Source: Climacteris rufus (Eukaryota; Chordata; Aves; Passeriformes; Climacteridae). Taken from it: DNA of 64,000 nucleotides. The stretch is taken from the NCBI GenBank assembly GCA_013398175.1, contig VZRZ01008477.1:1341607-1405606 (forward strand), read 5' to 3'. The notes below the pieces were generated by a model, which was not told where the DNA came from, did not search any database, and saw nothing but the letters and a program-made list of their open reading frames with translations. Position numbers and translations under genes: made by a program. How positions within the stretch are numbered: the first letter of the stretch is position 1; each line of letters begins with the position of its first letter. Shown here piece after piece: positions 53,838-64,000 of the stretch.

Positions 53838-56800
53838 GTAAGGTACTTCTGAAAAAACCTATACTCTTCATTAATATACAACAGCACAGTTTTTCATACC
53901 TTGCAGTGAAATTTAGAAGGGCTTCTCAAATGTACATACTTCATCTTTTTGCTCTGGCAATCTAGCAAAACACTTGAATGACGTTAGCATCTCTTTCTGG
54001 TTTTGACCTTTCTACACTGCCATCAAACACTGCTATTGAATTTGGTTTTTAATTAATCCTTATTTCAATAAAAGTTTGAAATACCAATTTAGTGCACTAG
54101 AGAAACGTGTATGGTCTCTGATATACTTGTGGTTTGTCACCTTTATGTTATCTTTTTAATTAATAAAACATAAGAAAAATCTGATTATTCGTAAGAAAAT
54201 CTGATTTGCATAAAATTCACTTATAATTAATTTTCATATCTGTTAAATCAGTTGACTAATAGAGCTTAAACCAAGAGATTTTGTTCATTTTATACAGAAA
54301 AGAATGTTTTGTCCTAACCAAGTGCAATATTGTCCTGTCTTTGCCTACTTGTGCTTCTGTCTTTTGTAACTGTTGTGTATTGTCTCAGATGAAGTCCAGA
54401 TTTTACTCTTGACTTCATATGTGAACAATATATGTTTTTGACAATTGACAATATGTGAATTTAAGAATATATGCAAGTCTTTGTGAGATTAGGGCTTTAT
54501 ATGACCTGATTATGAGGCACCAAAAGCTGCTGTTTGTGTGTATAGATGTGCATGTCTGTATCCCACACACATGGTTCCCCACCAGACAAGCTGCTTGCAC
54601 ACTTCACAATGAACTCGAGAGAGCACTATTGCATTTGGATTAATTAGTTTGTCAACTCCAGAGGTCAGGATTTCTGATCATATTTAGCTGCTGGTTCTTA
54701 AGCATTGGGAGAATTGTCCAGTATATTTTCTGTGTCCAGTTGTAGCACAATTATTGCAAACAAATGCAGCACCACATATCAACATCTCAGCCAACAGTTG
54801 GAAAGTAGCTGACCAACCAGCAGAACTGGGAATACAAATGTTTGTTTTGTGTTTCTGAGCACTGTCTCCTGCCACGGTTCAGTCGTAATCAGTGAGTTGT
54901 AGAATTAGGGTCAGAAGTTGCCTATGGGTTGTACATGTGTGAAGAAGGCCTTTTCCATTACTAATCCATATTGACAGTCTCATTTCCTCTCATGCCAGTG
55001 TCTGTAAATTCTCAACTCTCTGTTAAAAAGGAATGAGGTTCGTTGCATAAACTTAGCAAACCAGCCTACATGAAACATTGCTTTCAACTTTGGATTCTTA
55101 AAGGTAGCTGTAAGCCCTGAAGAGTAATGGGCTTTTAGCCATAATTCTAATTTCAAATTGGTTGCTATTTTCAAGGAATTTAATATCCTGTGTAATTATT
55201 TATATAGAGCACTGCATAACTGTAGTGAAGATGAGTATGTGTGGAGGTTACAGCTATTCATGTAGTGTCTCAGTTGAATTATAAACACATGCTGTTGTCC
55301 TTCATCTTTTTCTCTTTTGTCTTTAAAATCTGTAGCCAACACTAATCTGGTTTCTATTTTTTAAATTATTTCTCTGAATGCCTGTAGAGGAGGAATATTT
55401 TCAGTGTGCACATATTACTAAATTATTTATATATATATGTATAAAACAGATGGTCTGTAACCCTTTTTTCATAAATTTTAATTTTCCAAAGAAGGTAGCA
55501 AGATATTTTTCATATTTTCAATTTAAATAATAACAGTGTAATTAAAGTCTTGGTTTGTTATGGAGTCTTTAGTCTCAGTAGTCTCTTCAGTAAGAATACA
55601 GACAGTTTCCAGAATCACTTGCCCACAGCTGTACAGTATATCAAACCATTCTCATTTTAAATAAAATATACTAATGGTAGCATATTCTTATCAAGGAGTA
55701 TTACTGTAATAGGTACAAAATACTCCTTGCTTATTCTACTAACACATACCTTTGAACTTTGAAACACAATCCATACATCCCAAGGGGAAGAGTTGATTTT
55801 TGGAATTGAAAAAACCTCATAAAAATTCTCCATTTTGTGAATTATTTAATCTTTTAAACTCATATTTTCCTTTGCCATGTTTTTGAAAGACATGATGTTC
55901 ACAAATTTTTTGACCTGGAGTATGAATAGTTTTTGATATATTAGAACATGATAGAAATGTAACTTTCTGGTTTTTTGAGCTTACAGACATCCTACTTTTG
56001 TAGAGAAAAGAATTATTTTTCCTTAGTCCTTGTCATCATTTATTTGTCAGACAGGTCACCTGATACTTTATGTAAGTTTTATCTTGTTATTCCTCTCCAG
56101 TATTACTGACCTGGAAAGGACACCTAGTTGCTGATGTGAGAGCTTTATCTTACAAATTACTGCAGCAGTGTATATGTACTTGGCCTTCCTGCTTTGTGTG
56201 TCTGACCTTTCTTAAAATATCCATGAAAAGCAGAATGTGATGTGGGTCACAGGATGATACCAAACTGTCATCTTTTTCTTTTGAGAGAAGCACATGCAAG
56301 ATTGTTTAAGTGATACTGTTCTGAAATGCTTCATTCTGATACCAGATGAAGAAGTTGAGCTTGACTGTGCTTCTTGATCTTACACTTCTCTCACATGCTG
56401 TATTCTATATATGTTGAGGTGGCAGAGTAACTGAGAATAATGTCCTAAATCCACAGGCTTCTCAATGTTCCAGATGTTTTGACCATTAAGAATTTAGTAT
56501 GAAAGAACCAGTAAAAATTAAAATTACTATTTAAGAATTGTGTACTTCTGCCTTTCTAGACTAGTATTAGCTAAATTTCAGTGCTATCCACACTATATTT
56601 AAAAAAGCTGTATCATTATGTAAAGTGAGGTTTTAAAAGACAAACACTGTTATTGGGATATAGTAGAAATATAGAATCTTCTGACTTAAGAGACCTCCAT
56701 CCTGTTCATTAGACTGTGCTGCCGTTCAAGGAAAGCAGCATTTTACAAAGGTGCACTGATGAGAGAATGTTCTTTTCTGCAAGGCCTTATCCTGAAAAGT

Positions 56801-58521
56801 GCAGCTGGAAAAATCACAATAGCTGTTAGTTTAAAAACATGGCAGTGGGATGAGTACAAAAGGGGCTTCTCAAGAAGTGTAGCTAAATCCAAAAATTTGC
56901 TTCTCAAGAACTGTAACAGATGGAGAGAATTGATGCCAGTGTAGGAATTAGTTCAGCTTTGGGACAAAACTCACCAGAAGAAATGCAGAGAAAACCATTT
57001 TGTGCACATGTGTGTCTGTGTGGGTGTGGGTGCAGATCTGTAAGCTGTTCATATATGTATATATAAAGGCATAGTGATACATCTTTATGTGAGCACGAGT
57101 GTATATATAGAGATATAAGCATGGATTGCTATGTATCTGCATAAAAACCACTGAGAGGCACAAGAAAATATAGTGGGGATTTAAAAAAAAACAAGCAATG
57201 ACTGTGAAGATTTTTTTTTAATTGTTTTATGTATGCTGTCAGAATTTGAATTAACTAGCTACATCCTCAGAAAAGGCTTGGGGCTATTGCAAACGTGTCA
57301 GTGCAGATGTCTGCTCAATGTTCACTTGAGCAGGGATGGTCAAAAAGTATAATAGTATATTAGGTTGTATTGAAGAAAGGATAGAAAATATAATATTCTG
57401 TAGTCTTGTATGAATATGAGTATATCCATGCCTTGTTTATGATATTTGATTTTGCCCACATTAACTTGAAAGGGTCTGAGAAAGGGCAGTTAAATTAAAA
57501 GAGATTACCTTTGTTTGTGAGAAGAGCGTTAAAGACATGATCTGCTTGCAAGAAGAGTAATAGAAGATGTCATAAAAGTATACAAAGTTACAACAGAACA
57601 ATAAATTTAAAATTGAGGATTTAATATTCATCAAGCTTTAGCTTTAAAACTACAACACATGGGAAAATAGCAAATTTTAAAGCAGTATAAGGAAAGGTTT
57701 ATGTTTAGTATGTGGCAAAGCTGTGCAATTTGTAGCAATGAGAAATCATATGGAGAGAAGTTTTGTAACAATTTTAAAGAGTTCCTCCCCCTTCTCCTCC
57801 CAGGCTCTTCAAGAACAAGTAGAAGTAAGTAAAGTAGAAAATAAATTGGAAAAAATGCTTAAGCACATGCTCTTCTTACTCTAAGATACAGTCACCTGTA
57901 CACTGGTCCCAGGTATTGTTTGAAACATCAGAAAATGATCACTGTTTGAAATGGAATATTTCATCTGATGAAGCAACAGCCTCCTTGGACACTCTGAATG
58001 CATTTCTACATACTCCAGGACATGTCTGTAGAGCTGCCATTGCTATTACAGCAGAGGGCACTCTTGAAATAGAATCATGTTGGTAACAACTTAAATTTCA
58101 TTTCTAGTGTGCATGACCATTCAGCCTTTTGAGGAAGTGATTAGATTATAAGACAATTAATACAACTGTTGTTATGCAATAGCATGTAGTAGGTATTTAT
58201 GCTATTTGGCAAAGAAAAAAAATAATTTAGAAAGATCCCTATCTGCTTTGCAACCATCTTTCTGATTTTTAGTGCCATATGTATAGGTTGGTATAATCTG
58301 AAACCCTTCTCTTGCTCCAGTGTTGTCCCAGTCTAATGTTTATTGCCCATGATAAATGTTTTTGACCTCATGGTGAAACATTCTATTTTGATTCATTACT
58401 TTGTCACTGATCTGGCCTGCAGACTTCCATATAGATTCCCATATAGACTTCATCTTACTTTGATCATGCTTTTGCCAGCATTAAATTGTTTTGCCTTATC
58501 TTCATTTCTTGTTCTCTCCAG
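53838..58521 (+). other. BTBD9: BTBD9 last intron, 4.7 kb
   Basis: A GT-AG phase-0 intron (donor gtaagg at 53838, acceptor tctccag ending at 58521). It is AT-rich, with TG- and TA-rich low-complexity tracts near 57.0-57.12 kb and a small direct repeat of CCATATAGA just before the last exon (58427-58447). I see no other element or gene in it. Confidence 0.9.
57001..57117. repeat. TG-rich then TA-rich low-complexity tract
   Basis: A TG/TGGG-rich run (57001-57033) is followed by interrupted TATA-rich segments (57047-57066 and 57101-57117). The His/Thr- and Tyr/Ile-rich minus-strand frames over it are artefacts of the repeat. Confidence 0.65.
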
Positions 58522-58626
58522 GTGTTTCACTGTGTGCATTTTGAGTGCCCAGCACAAAACAGTACCCACAAGGACGAGAGTAGTAAGGAAGTAGCAACAA
58601 CAGAGGTGGGGACTGGTGGACAATAG
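58522..58626 (+). CDS. BTBD9: BTBD9 last coding exon, ends at early TAG
   Basis: The exon opens in phase 0 after tctccag and encodes VFHCVHFECPAQNSTHKDES then SKEVATTEVGTGGQ, followed by TAG (58624-58626). VFHCVHFECP is the last strand of the second F5/8C repeat and is invariant in BTBD9. The acidic, Ser-rich tail is variable but aligns gap-free with the human tail as I recall it. The stop falls where human has the second Gln of a GQQ, about 31 residues before the human end, so this copy would be shorter by that amount. The base after the stop is C, a context linked to leakier termination. A weak donor-like GAG/GTGGGG at 58603-58611 could splice out the TAG, but I see no evidence that it is used. 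Confidence 0.93.
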   Translation: MFHCVHFECPAQNSTHKDESSKEVATTEVGTGGQ

Positions 58627-58716
58627 CTTGTTTCTCACCCTGTTGGAGCTGCAAGAACTGGTGCCCTGCATTCCTCTCCTGGATCCACCTCATGTTCTCA
58701 TGCTCACCTGCCATAA
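58627..58716 (+). other. BTBD9: In-frame BTBD9-like tail beyond the TAG stop
   Basis: Directly after the TAG the frame stays open for 29 codons and closes at TAA (58714-58716). The conceptual product starts LVSHPVGAARTG, continues ALHSSPGSTSCS and ends HAHLP. It aligns without a gap to the end of human BTBD9 as I remember it (12 of 29 identical, including SSPGS and the S-H near the start), and its TAA falls one codon before the human stop. It is therefore the former, or occasionally translated, C-terminal tail rather than random 3' UTR. Whether it is ever translated cannot be told from the DNA. Confidence 0.6.
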
Positions 58717-60851
58717 CGGAGGTAGAAGGGGAGCTTTTGCAGCCCCACTGACGTTCTATGAAGTTGTTCAGAACCTTCTTATGCTGGCACCTTTTCTTTC
58801 TTTGTGAATGAAGGGGACCATGTCTGAAAGCTGGAAATGTTGAAATGGAAAAGGCTTTTCCAAGGACATGAAGAGACTGTTTCACTCTCCTCGATTTGTT
58901 CAAATCAGGCTGGTCTCCAATGGGGGAGAAAATAGGTCTTCAGTCTTCATCAAGTACCCCATTAACACCCTACCTCTCTAATCTAACCAAGGCAAGGAAA
59001 ACAGAAGGAAATAAAAGGCAGAGCAACAGTGGAAATCTAAAATTACTCGAGCAGAATGGAAAGCATATGAAATATGCTGGAGGCTTTTATTAGCAAAAAA
59101 AAATGTTTATGGAACACATCAGTCCAGAATATATGTTATTTTTAAAAGTGATTCTACATCCATATTCTTTTGTAACCAGTAATCTGTTTTCTAAATAGTT
59201 TTGACTGTGTATTCCACTTTGTCTCTTATTTTTGGCTGTAGCAAATGCTGTACAGTAGATTAAGGAAGTATCAGACATGTTTACCTGCTGAGATGCAAAT
59301 TCCCTCATTCATCAGTGGGATGACAAGGAAAGCATTCATTATATCAACAAACTAATTAATGTATCTATATTCATCTTGACCTTAGTTGACTTTTCAAAGT
59401 ACAAAATTGACATTTCTTACATTCAAAAGGAAGTTCCTAAATCAAACATCTGTCTTGAAGAACATTGCATTATTTCACTCCTGAAGATGATTATTTAAAT
59501 TTTGCCTGCTATTCTAAGACAACTTACAATAGAACATCAAAAATGTTTGGTTGAGAAAACTGGAACTCCATCTGGTCACTGACAAGCAGTTGTTCAAATA
59601 CCAAAAGAATTTGCAGATAACTTACATTTTTCCAGGAAAAGTTGTTTTACAGTCTGGAGCTAAAAATTCAAAGGCTGTGTGTGCATTAACATTTCTCATG
59701 ATTTTTATAAAGTGTGATGTTTTTGCGCTGTATTGTAAGAGATGTGGTTCTTAATTTACAGTCGCAGAATTCATTATCCATCCATGTCTGTCTGGATTAC
59801 ATTGCCTGCTACTTTGCTTATTCTGTTTTCACACTGATGATGATGCAGTCTTGCTCTCCAGATCTTTATGACTTTTAGGAAGAACTCCATGTTGGTCTTT
59901 CAGTATGGGATAGAGAGATTTTGTATTAAGACAAATGCTGATGTAATTGGCAGAATTCATAGGAGGGTTGTTCTTCCTCACAAAGTATATTATATTGGAA
60001 ATGTCAGCTAACCAGTTTTATGAACTTGGAATTTCCTGTGGTGATAAATAACCTTGTCAGAAGAAAACAAAGCTAGTGCAGGATAAATACAGTTTTCCTT
60101 TGCATAACCATAGTGATAAAATGAGTTATATCAACATAGCAAATTGTATGTTAATTTATCACACTACTTAATTTGAAATAATTTCCCTGTTGGATACTAG
60201 TTGTGCTAAACCCAAGAAGAAATATAATCAGTGGTAGCAATGAATCAGAGAAGATTTTGAATAAGAAAAGCGTTCCTTTTCTTTCGAATAAAATTGATTA
60301 GGCTTTATCAATAATATTATAGTATTTTTCATTGCCAAATTACAGTTTAATTCTGGTATTTGCATACAGTTCCCTCCCTTCCCACTGCTGTCTTCTGACT
60401 TGTGAATGTCTGTTGGTGAAGATGGATGCCCACTGTGCTGCATACAGCTTGTAATACATGTGCCACAGCTGCCTTAGACGGTGTGGAGTTCTGAGGCAGG
60501 ATACTGCTTGTGCCAGCCACTCTCCAGTCTGCAGGGCTGATTACCTTATGGCTTAACAGCCTTTGGAGCATGAAAGAATGCTACTGACTACACCACTCTC
60601 TTGTTCATGTGTAAGTGCAAAAAGTTGGAATTTTTTCCCCTTTGAAAAGTAAAAGCATAAAACTTTTCCAGTTGCAATCTGTGCTGGAACTACTGAGATG
60701 CGTGGAGCATGCCTTGCCTTTGGTGGATAAGGTGGTATTTCTTTGCAGTTTGATCAAGCAAATCTGTTTTTTTCAAACTGTGCATAAGCAAAGGGCAAAG
60801 CTTCCTAGGTGTTAATATTTAGTAGCCACCATTGTAGAGGATGTTAAAAAA

Positions 60852-60862
60852 AATAAAATAAA
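60852..60862 (+). terminator. Candidate BTBD9 polyadenylation signals
   Basis: Two overlapping AATAAA hexamers within an A/T run are followed within about 10-30 bases by a GU-rich stretch (GGTTGTGCCATCTGTTCTG). This is the best-looking combination among several AATAAA hexamers downstream of the stop, and it would give a 3' UTR of about 2.2 kb. The A-rich surroundings could equally be a simple repeat. Confidence 0.3.
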
Positions 60863-62980
60863 AAAGGTTGTGCCATCTGTTCTGAGTCTAGGCTCTTAGA
60901 GAAAGAATGGGATTTTTCCATTTGTCATCTTCGATGTGCACAATTAGATTTTATAATACAAATAAGTCTTGTAGACTGTAACCTACTGCACATCTTTTTG
61001 ATCTTGTCCTGTAACTCATTGTGGAACAGAAATGTCTCTTCCCATGACATTTATTCTCTGCCAAGAATCTGGATGAACATATCTGAGACTCCCAAAGCAG
61101 AAACTCCAAAGTCCTATAGACCCTTCAGTTTCCCACTCCCATAAATCAATAACAGGAAACAACTTTGCATTGTCCCTTCATGCAGGCGAATAGCAATTTT
61201 TAAGTTTTAGACTTAGTCACAATGGCCTTTCTCAGAATCTTTATTCAGAGTTGCTCTTAGAACCTGTCATCAAGGTGAGCCCAGTGAGATCCCAGGCTTT
61301 TCATGCAAAAGCCCTTCACACTTTCAACCTTTACCCTCTTTATTTAAAGAAATAATGTTTACAAAGAGCTGAACTCTGGTCTTCTAATATTACCCACCTG
61401 CAAACACCCCTAATACCTATATTGCCTAGGAGAGCTCTCTGAAACGTTGTGTCAGCAATGTAGTACAAGTGTCAAAGGAAGTTGCAAGACAGAACTGATT
61501 TGGTGTGAATGTTCTCATTCTTTCTGATTATTGTCTGTTTTTAATTGACTCCTAGTTTCATATGTACTTCCTGTATATTCTTCTGAAGTTATTTTTTCCT
61601 TTCTTTTTTGTCTTTGTTTTTCCTTTCAGTGAAAGTAAATGGTGCTGTTATGGCTTAGTATCAGAATTTATCAGAGTGATGAAATATTATAATTGTTCAA
61701 AACTGTAATCACTCATAATCTATTTGCAATGGGAGTAGAGCAGAACTGACTAGGTATTCACTGTTTTCTTGCCAGAAACTATAAAATAGACCTGTTGCTA
61801 GAGTTCTGCGTAATGGAACTAACTATGTTGACACTAATTGAGCCATTGATTCTATTTGGTACTTTAGTATCTTTAAATTCCCCAGGCCTCCTTTTCTCAA
61901 TTTTAGTTCCATGGGATGAATTCAGACTTAGACATGTGAAGGTCAACAAAGGCCTTTCTAAAATCTTTTTATTTAGTTAAATTTTCCCAAATGAAAATAA
62001 AAGGTTTTTATTCACAGAATGTAGGGGAAAACTTTTATTTAAGAAAATTAATTTTTGAAATGAGCAAAAATTGTGCAGCTAACAATTTTTCAAGGTGCTT
62101 TTCAAGCCATTTCCAGTCAGCTCTAAAACAAGGTCTTCAAATGGCTGTTAAATGGAACTACAATGAGAGAAGTTAACCCAAGTCTAATGTAAAAGATGAT
62201 ACAGAAGAGACCATCAATTTTGTTAGAGTAGGAACTCTTTTTTATTGCAGTTTCCATCCTTCAGAGCTCAATTTCTTTCTTCTTTTCTCCATGAAAATCA
62301 GTTTTTCTTATTTATTATGACAACCTATGTAAGAGCTCAGTACTTCTCAGCATTGCTGAAAAATTTAGTTTAATGCATCTTCATTTTTTCTAATGATAAC
62401 ATTAGAGAATTTTCAGTTGAATACCTGACTTGATGACAGTTGGTTTCCATGAAAGAAAGCAAAAGAAGTCTGTAATTGTTTCAGTCTAATTAAATTTTCA
62501 GTATAAAAATTAGAAGACAAAGTTAATGCCATTCTTGTCTGATTGTTGTGTCATCATAGTTCTGGTTATAAAGTGACTCCCACTCAGAGATACTTAATAA
62601 GGAATTAGAACTTACATTTTATTTCACATGCTCTAGATTGCATTTCTCTGTGAAGATACTAATTGGCTTATATTTTGACAGATTGTTAGTCTACTGTCAA
62701 ATAAGCAAGTGAATGCATTGGTAAGTTTGTTGTTGTGGCTAGAGTAGTAAGCAAATTATTAGAGCCAGTAAGAGTCAATGTATTTAAGAGTAAACCTTTA
62801 GTCTTGTGCATCATTATATCAGTTGCCAGAGGACTAAACCATGCTTCAAAAATAATTGTAGATCCCAGTGGGTACTTGAGGCCTGGTTTCCACCCCCATC
62901 TCTCAGTTAATGGCCTATTTAGGTTAGAATCATTAGTTCTCTCTGAACTGATTGTTGTTGTCAGTTGTACTAGTTAATTC

Positions 62981-63018
62981 ATATATATATATGTATGTAT
63001 GTAAGTATGTATGTATGG
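62981..63018. repeat. (TA)n-(TGTA)n microsatellite
   Basis: About six TA units run into GTAT/GTAA tetranucleotide repeats with one interruption. It has the same compound structure as 13262-13287. Confidence 0.85.
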
Positions 63019-63090
63019 AAGCTCCACAAAGCTTTGTTCAGGATACATAAGTAAAGATCCTGGATCAAGTTTTAGGAGTGCCTAAATGTT

Positions 63091-63097
63091 CACACAT

Positions 63098-63131
<34 letters not shown>

Positions 63132-63160
63132 GCACACATATGTATGTAGGTATATATGTA
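63091..63160. repeat. (CA)n-(TA)n compound microsatellite
   Basis: A (CA) run of about 12 units with one interruption passes into about nine TA units, then mixed TGCACACATATGTATG and TATATATGTA units. It is likely polymorphic in length. Confidence 0.85.
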
Positions 63161-64000
63161 CGTTAAATTGATCTACTAACTAATTATCTTAAATTTAAAA
63201 CAGTTCTAAAATTAAAAAAAAAAAAATCTGTGCAGGCACGTGCCATGCTGCTGTTGTGGTATGGCAGGATGCTATTTTATAGTTTCTTTGAAAGCACAAA
63301 TGTCTAGAAAACATACAGGTGAGCCAGTCCAAAGATTTTGTCCAATTGTTAAGTATTGTCAATTTGGCTGTAGTGAGGTGTATAAAATATAAAGCCAATT
63401 CAATGCTCATTTCAAAGATGGGTGCAGTCCAAAGAACACAGATATTCCTCCCAGCTACCTTGGCTGCCATGGCTTGCAGTGTTCACAGACTGAACCTTCA
63501 TATGACTTCTGTTACCTGCTCAAAAAAAACCTGCAGTCTTTTTGGCCCTTCCCAAGCTTTCATTGCAAAGCTTTGGTTGAGGTAATGTCAAAGCCCCACT
63601 CACATTCCATAGTAGAATCTGGGTTTGTGTTTGAATGCTTACACAAAAAGTTTTAAAGTCACCCTGCAACTTGCTTTTAGATAAAGAAAGCCCAAATTAA
63701 AAAGTGCGGTGTAGTAGGAGGAAACTACAGGTATCTGCCATATGCCAATATACTGATTGCCTGTGCAACCACACAGTTTTATCATTCTGTATGTGTTTAA
63801 TTACTATGGATGTCCAAATGGTGGAAGTGAAGAATGAGCTCCATACACCCATGGCATTATACATTTTCACACACCAGTCATTAGAGAACTGCTTCTCTTA
63901 TTGTTCCTTCCAGCCTAACACGGCTCAGTATTCTGAAAAAAATTATAATTGATTCCTTACATGAACGTAATGGAATTGAAGTTCAGATTACTAAAACTTT

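Larger units (their letters stand above)
58717..64000 (+). other. BTBD9: BTBD9 3' UTR, then probable intergenic DNA
   Basis: Sequence after the last BTBD9 reading frame. The cleavage site is not determined. Candidate AATAAA signals lie at 59010-59015, 60287-60292, 60852-60862 (two overlapping copies, followed by a GU-rich stretch) and 61996-62001. BTBD9 has a long 3' UTR in mammals, so much of this may be transcribed. In mammals the next gene is ZFAND3 in convergent orientation, but I see none of its exons here. Open frames on either strand show no motif. Microsatellites occupy 62981-63018 and 63091-63160. Confidence 0.6.

Noticed and set aside
58502..58903. 133-codon minus-strand open frame, the longest in the window
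   Set aside because: It lies antisense over the BTBD9 last coding exon and adjacent 3' UTR. It has no recognisable motif and is explained by the richer GC content of the exon and codon shadowing.
1..64000. CRISPR arrays, operons, tRNA or rRNA genes, prophage or defence systems
   Set aside because: No regularly spaced repeats, cloverleaf-like sequences or prokaryotic gene organisation were seen. The window is vertebrate intronic DNA with one gene.

Overview
The window looks like AT-rich, intron-dominated nuclear DNA from a vertebrate, most likely a bird. Three things point that way: fragments of CR1 LINEs, one with the typical 3' end built from ATTCTATG-like units; short endogenous-retrovirus solo LTRs; and exons matching vertebrate BTBD9. 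I see no bacterial, plasmid or phage features.

The only protein-coding gene I can support is the 3' part of BTBD9, a BTB/BACK adaptor-like protein with two C-terminal F5/8 type C (discoidin-like) repeats. It lies on the + strand as five exons: 21219-21328, 29950-30139, 37364-37471, 53759-53837 and 58522-58626 (stop included). All four junctions keep frame (phases 1, 2, 2, 0) and all introns are GT-AG. Together the exons encode 196 complete codons, from the last strand of the first F5/8C repeat through the second repeat to the C-terminus. The exons for the BTB domain, BACK domain and most of repeat 1 are not seen and should lie upstream of base 1.

Layout: 1-21218 is intron, holding an old LTR (756-1082), a possible antisense LTR near 14.04-14.38 kb and a possible MIR-like scrap near 19.85 kb. 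21329-29949 is intron with simple repeats and a hairpin. 30140-37363 is intron with three CR1 fragments. 37472-53758 is intron with a well-bounded 309-bp solo LTR (41454-41762) flanked by 6-bp target duplications, plus a degenerate tandem duplication. 53838-58521 is intron. 58627-64000 is 3' UTR and then probably intergenic DNA with microsatellites.

The most notable point is the end of the gene. The BTBD9 frame stops at TAG (58624-58626), where my recollection of the human protein has Gln about 31 residues before its end. The 29 codons after the TAG still align without gaps to the human tail, including an SSPGS block, and end in TAA one codon before the human stop would fall. This looks like a recent or leaky nonsense change, or a sequence error. 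I found no convincing new multi-gene system here.
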